A stretch of 40,308 nt of DNA from Kineosporia sp. A_224 (GTDB taxonomy: Bacteria > Actinomycetota > Actinomycetes > Actinomycetales > Kineosporiaceae): contig NZ_MWLN01000117.1 in the NCBI RefSeq assembly GCF_002198655.1, forward strand, positions 65,785 to 106,092, read 5' to 3'. The translations under genes were made by a program, and so were the position numbers. Numbering within the stretch: the stretch's first letter is position 1; each line of letters begins with the position of its first letter. Positions 39,244-40,308 of the stretch are shown piece by piece. Under the pieces are notes generated by a model. The model ran no database searches. It saw only the letters and a list, made by a program, of their open reading frames with translations, and was not told the origin of the DNA.

Positions 39244-40308
39244 GTGACTGCGAGTGGCTGGGAGGGTCTGTTGACGGTCCGGAAGGGCGTTGCACCGTCG
39301 GTCGCGAGCCATGTGCTGGTGCTGGACGGGGTGGCGCTGTTGCACCCCGAGCAGCAGGTGTTCGAGGCGATGCTGGACGGCTGGCGCAACCAGATGCTGG
39401 CCCGCAACCTGGCCGTGGTGACGATCCGGAACCGGCTTAACCAGGTCCGCGCCTTCGCCGACCACTGCGGCACGTTCCCGTGGGAGTGGTCCGCGCAGTT
39501 GGCCGACGAGTGGTTTGCCGACCTGCGTGCGATCCGGCATTGCAGCCGGTCCACGGTGCGCGGCTACCAGGTCTCTCTGCGCGGGTTCTGCGGCTACGTG
39601 ATCGACCCGGCCTACGGGTGGGCGGGTGAGTGCGAGCGGCGGTTCGGCAGTCACCCGATCCAGGTGATCAACGAGGTGAACGCGGCCGCGCATGTGGCCG
39701 AGGTCGAGTCCGCGCCGAGCAAGCGGGCGTTCACCCGGGTCGAGCTGCAGATGTTGTTCGACCATGCAGACGAGCAGGTCGCGCTCAAGCGGCGGCTGGG
39801 CCGCAAGGGCTGGGTGGCGGCGTTCCGGGACGCTACGATGATCAAGGTCGCCTACGGGTACGGGCTGCGTCGTAACGAGACCCGGATGCTCGATGCTGCC
39901 GACTTCGGGCCGAATCCCGACGGTGCGGAGTTCGGTGAGTACGGGGTGGTCTATGTCAGACACGGCAAGGCCCAGCGCGGCTCACCGCCGAAGCGGCGCA
40001 GCGTGTTGACGGTGTGGCCGTGGACGGTCGAGGTGCTCGAGCAGTGGTTCACCGAGGTCCGGCCGCTGTTCGGGGCCGAGGACCATCCCGCGGCCTGGCC
40101 CTCGGAGCGCCGCGCCCGGGTCGCGCTGGAGGTGATCAACCACAGGCTCGCCGGCTACCGCGATGCGCTCGGCCTGGAGCCGGGGCTCGACTTCCACTCG
40201 CTGCGCCGCTCCTACGTGACCCACCTGATCGAGGACGGCTGGGATCCGCGGTTCGTCCAGGAGCAGGTCGGCCACAACCATGCCTCGACCACCTCGATCT
40301 ACACCTGC
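39244..40308 (+). CDS. Tyrosine recombinase, C-terminus beyond the window
   Basis: 355 residues are visible, with no stop before the window edge. A SAM-like N-terminal domain (TIRNRLNQVRAFADHCG) leads to the catalytic domain with Arg in GYGLRRNE (209), Lys in VRHGKAQRG (242), His-Leu-Arg-Arg-type FHSLRRSY (318-321), His in QVGHNHAS (344) and the nucleophile Tyr353 in SIYTC. All catalytic residues are present, so the protein is probably active. This IS-like recombinase group is widespread in actinobacteria and usually has no classical tRNA att site. GTG at 39244 lacks a ribosome site; TTG at 39271 follows GGAGGG and is an alternative. Two 17-bp dyads precede it. Confidence 0.9.
   Translation, partial: MTASGWEGLLTVRKGVAPSVASHVLVLDGVALLHPEQQVFEAMLDGWRNQMLARNLAVVTIRNRLNQVRAFADHCGTFPWEWSAQLADEWFADLRAIRHCSRSTVRGYQVSLRGFCGYVIDPAYGWAGECERRFGSHPIQVINEVNAAAHVAEVESAPSKRAFTRVELQMLFDHADEQVALKRRLGRKGWVAAFRDATMIKVAYGYGLRRNETRMLDAADFGPNPDGAEFGEYGVVYVRHGKAQRGSPPKRRSVLTVWPWTVEVLEQWFTEVRPLFGAEDHPAAWPSERRARVALEVINHRLAGYRDALGLEPGLDFHSLRRSYVTHLIEDGWDPRFVQEQVGHNHASTTSIYTC

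Noticed and set aside
39073-39963. Minus-strand open frame (296 codons) at the right end
   Set aside because: Opposite strand encodes a tyrosine recombinase with all catalytic residues.

Overview
The window is about 70% G+C and reads as actinobacterial, most likely a Pseudonocardiaceae-type plasmid or plasmid-like integrative element. Evidence: GTG/TTG starts, apparently leaderless mRNAs, a WhiB protein, a DUF2637 protein, an FtsK/TraB-type DNA translocase, a BTAD-LysM regulator, and dense ATGA/GTGA translational coupling. The genus is an inference. No tRNA, rRNA or CRISPR array was seen.

Layout. 1-1535: the right part of an IS1182-family insertion sequence, cut by the window edge. 1571-2220 (-): a PIN/ribbon-helix-helix toxin-antitoxin pair. 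2280-3977: two small minus-strand genes divergent from a membrane-anchored HTH protein. 4015-16002 (-): a Tad (Flp) pilus locus (lipoprotein, secreted protein, CpaB/SAF, CpaE-like ATPase, TadA ATPase, TadB, a frameshifted TadC, small pilin-like protein, TadE, two TadE/TadG-like proteins) ending in a 1211-aa LysM/BTAD protein. 16199-17694 (-): a ParA ATPase with a ribbon-helix-helix partner. 18099-21075 (-): a KfrA-like coiled-coil protein and a probable replication initiator, with AT-rich islands on either side of the KfrA-like gene. 21229-31341 (-): a long coupled transfer/regulation block headed by a WhiB protein and containing the FtsK/TraB-like translocase, a DUF2637 membrane protein, a DUF6919-like protein and several small proteins. 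31446-38994: a regulatory and maintenance region with a hypothetical protein, a GntR regulator, an XRE-TPR regulator, a GIY-YIG-like protein, an NAD-dependent epimerase, a small zinc protein, a ParB/Spo0J-type protein and a zinc/multi-HTH protein. 39057-40308: two identical 17-bp dyads and the start of a tyrosine recombinase that runs off the window.

How it works together (inference). Rep, ParA with its RHH partner, and the KfrA-like protein form a replication/partition backbone. The FtsK-like ATPase, DUF2637 protein and associated small proteins resemble the double-stranded-DNA transfer systems of mycelial actinobacteria; I see no relaxase or VirB-type secretion genes. The Tad locus lies directly next to this backbone on the same strand and may supply surface contact or mating adhesion, but the tadC reading frame is broken by an 11-bp tandem duplication. 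No prepilin peptidase is visible.

The most unusual features are non-coding: a 146-bp near-palindromic element exactly flanked by a 7-bp direct repeat in the leader of the parB-like gene (36068-36213); a phased GTGGAC/GTCCAC repeat array inside the transfer block (26474-26605); an 11-bp-phased TGCAG array (32574-32636); six tandem 12-bp repeats before a multi-HTH gene (37989-38060); an ACGTT-rich AT island next to rep (19441-19500); and the twin dyads before the recombinase.
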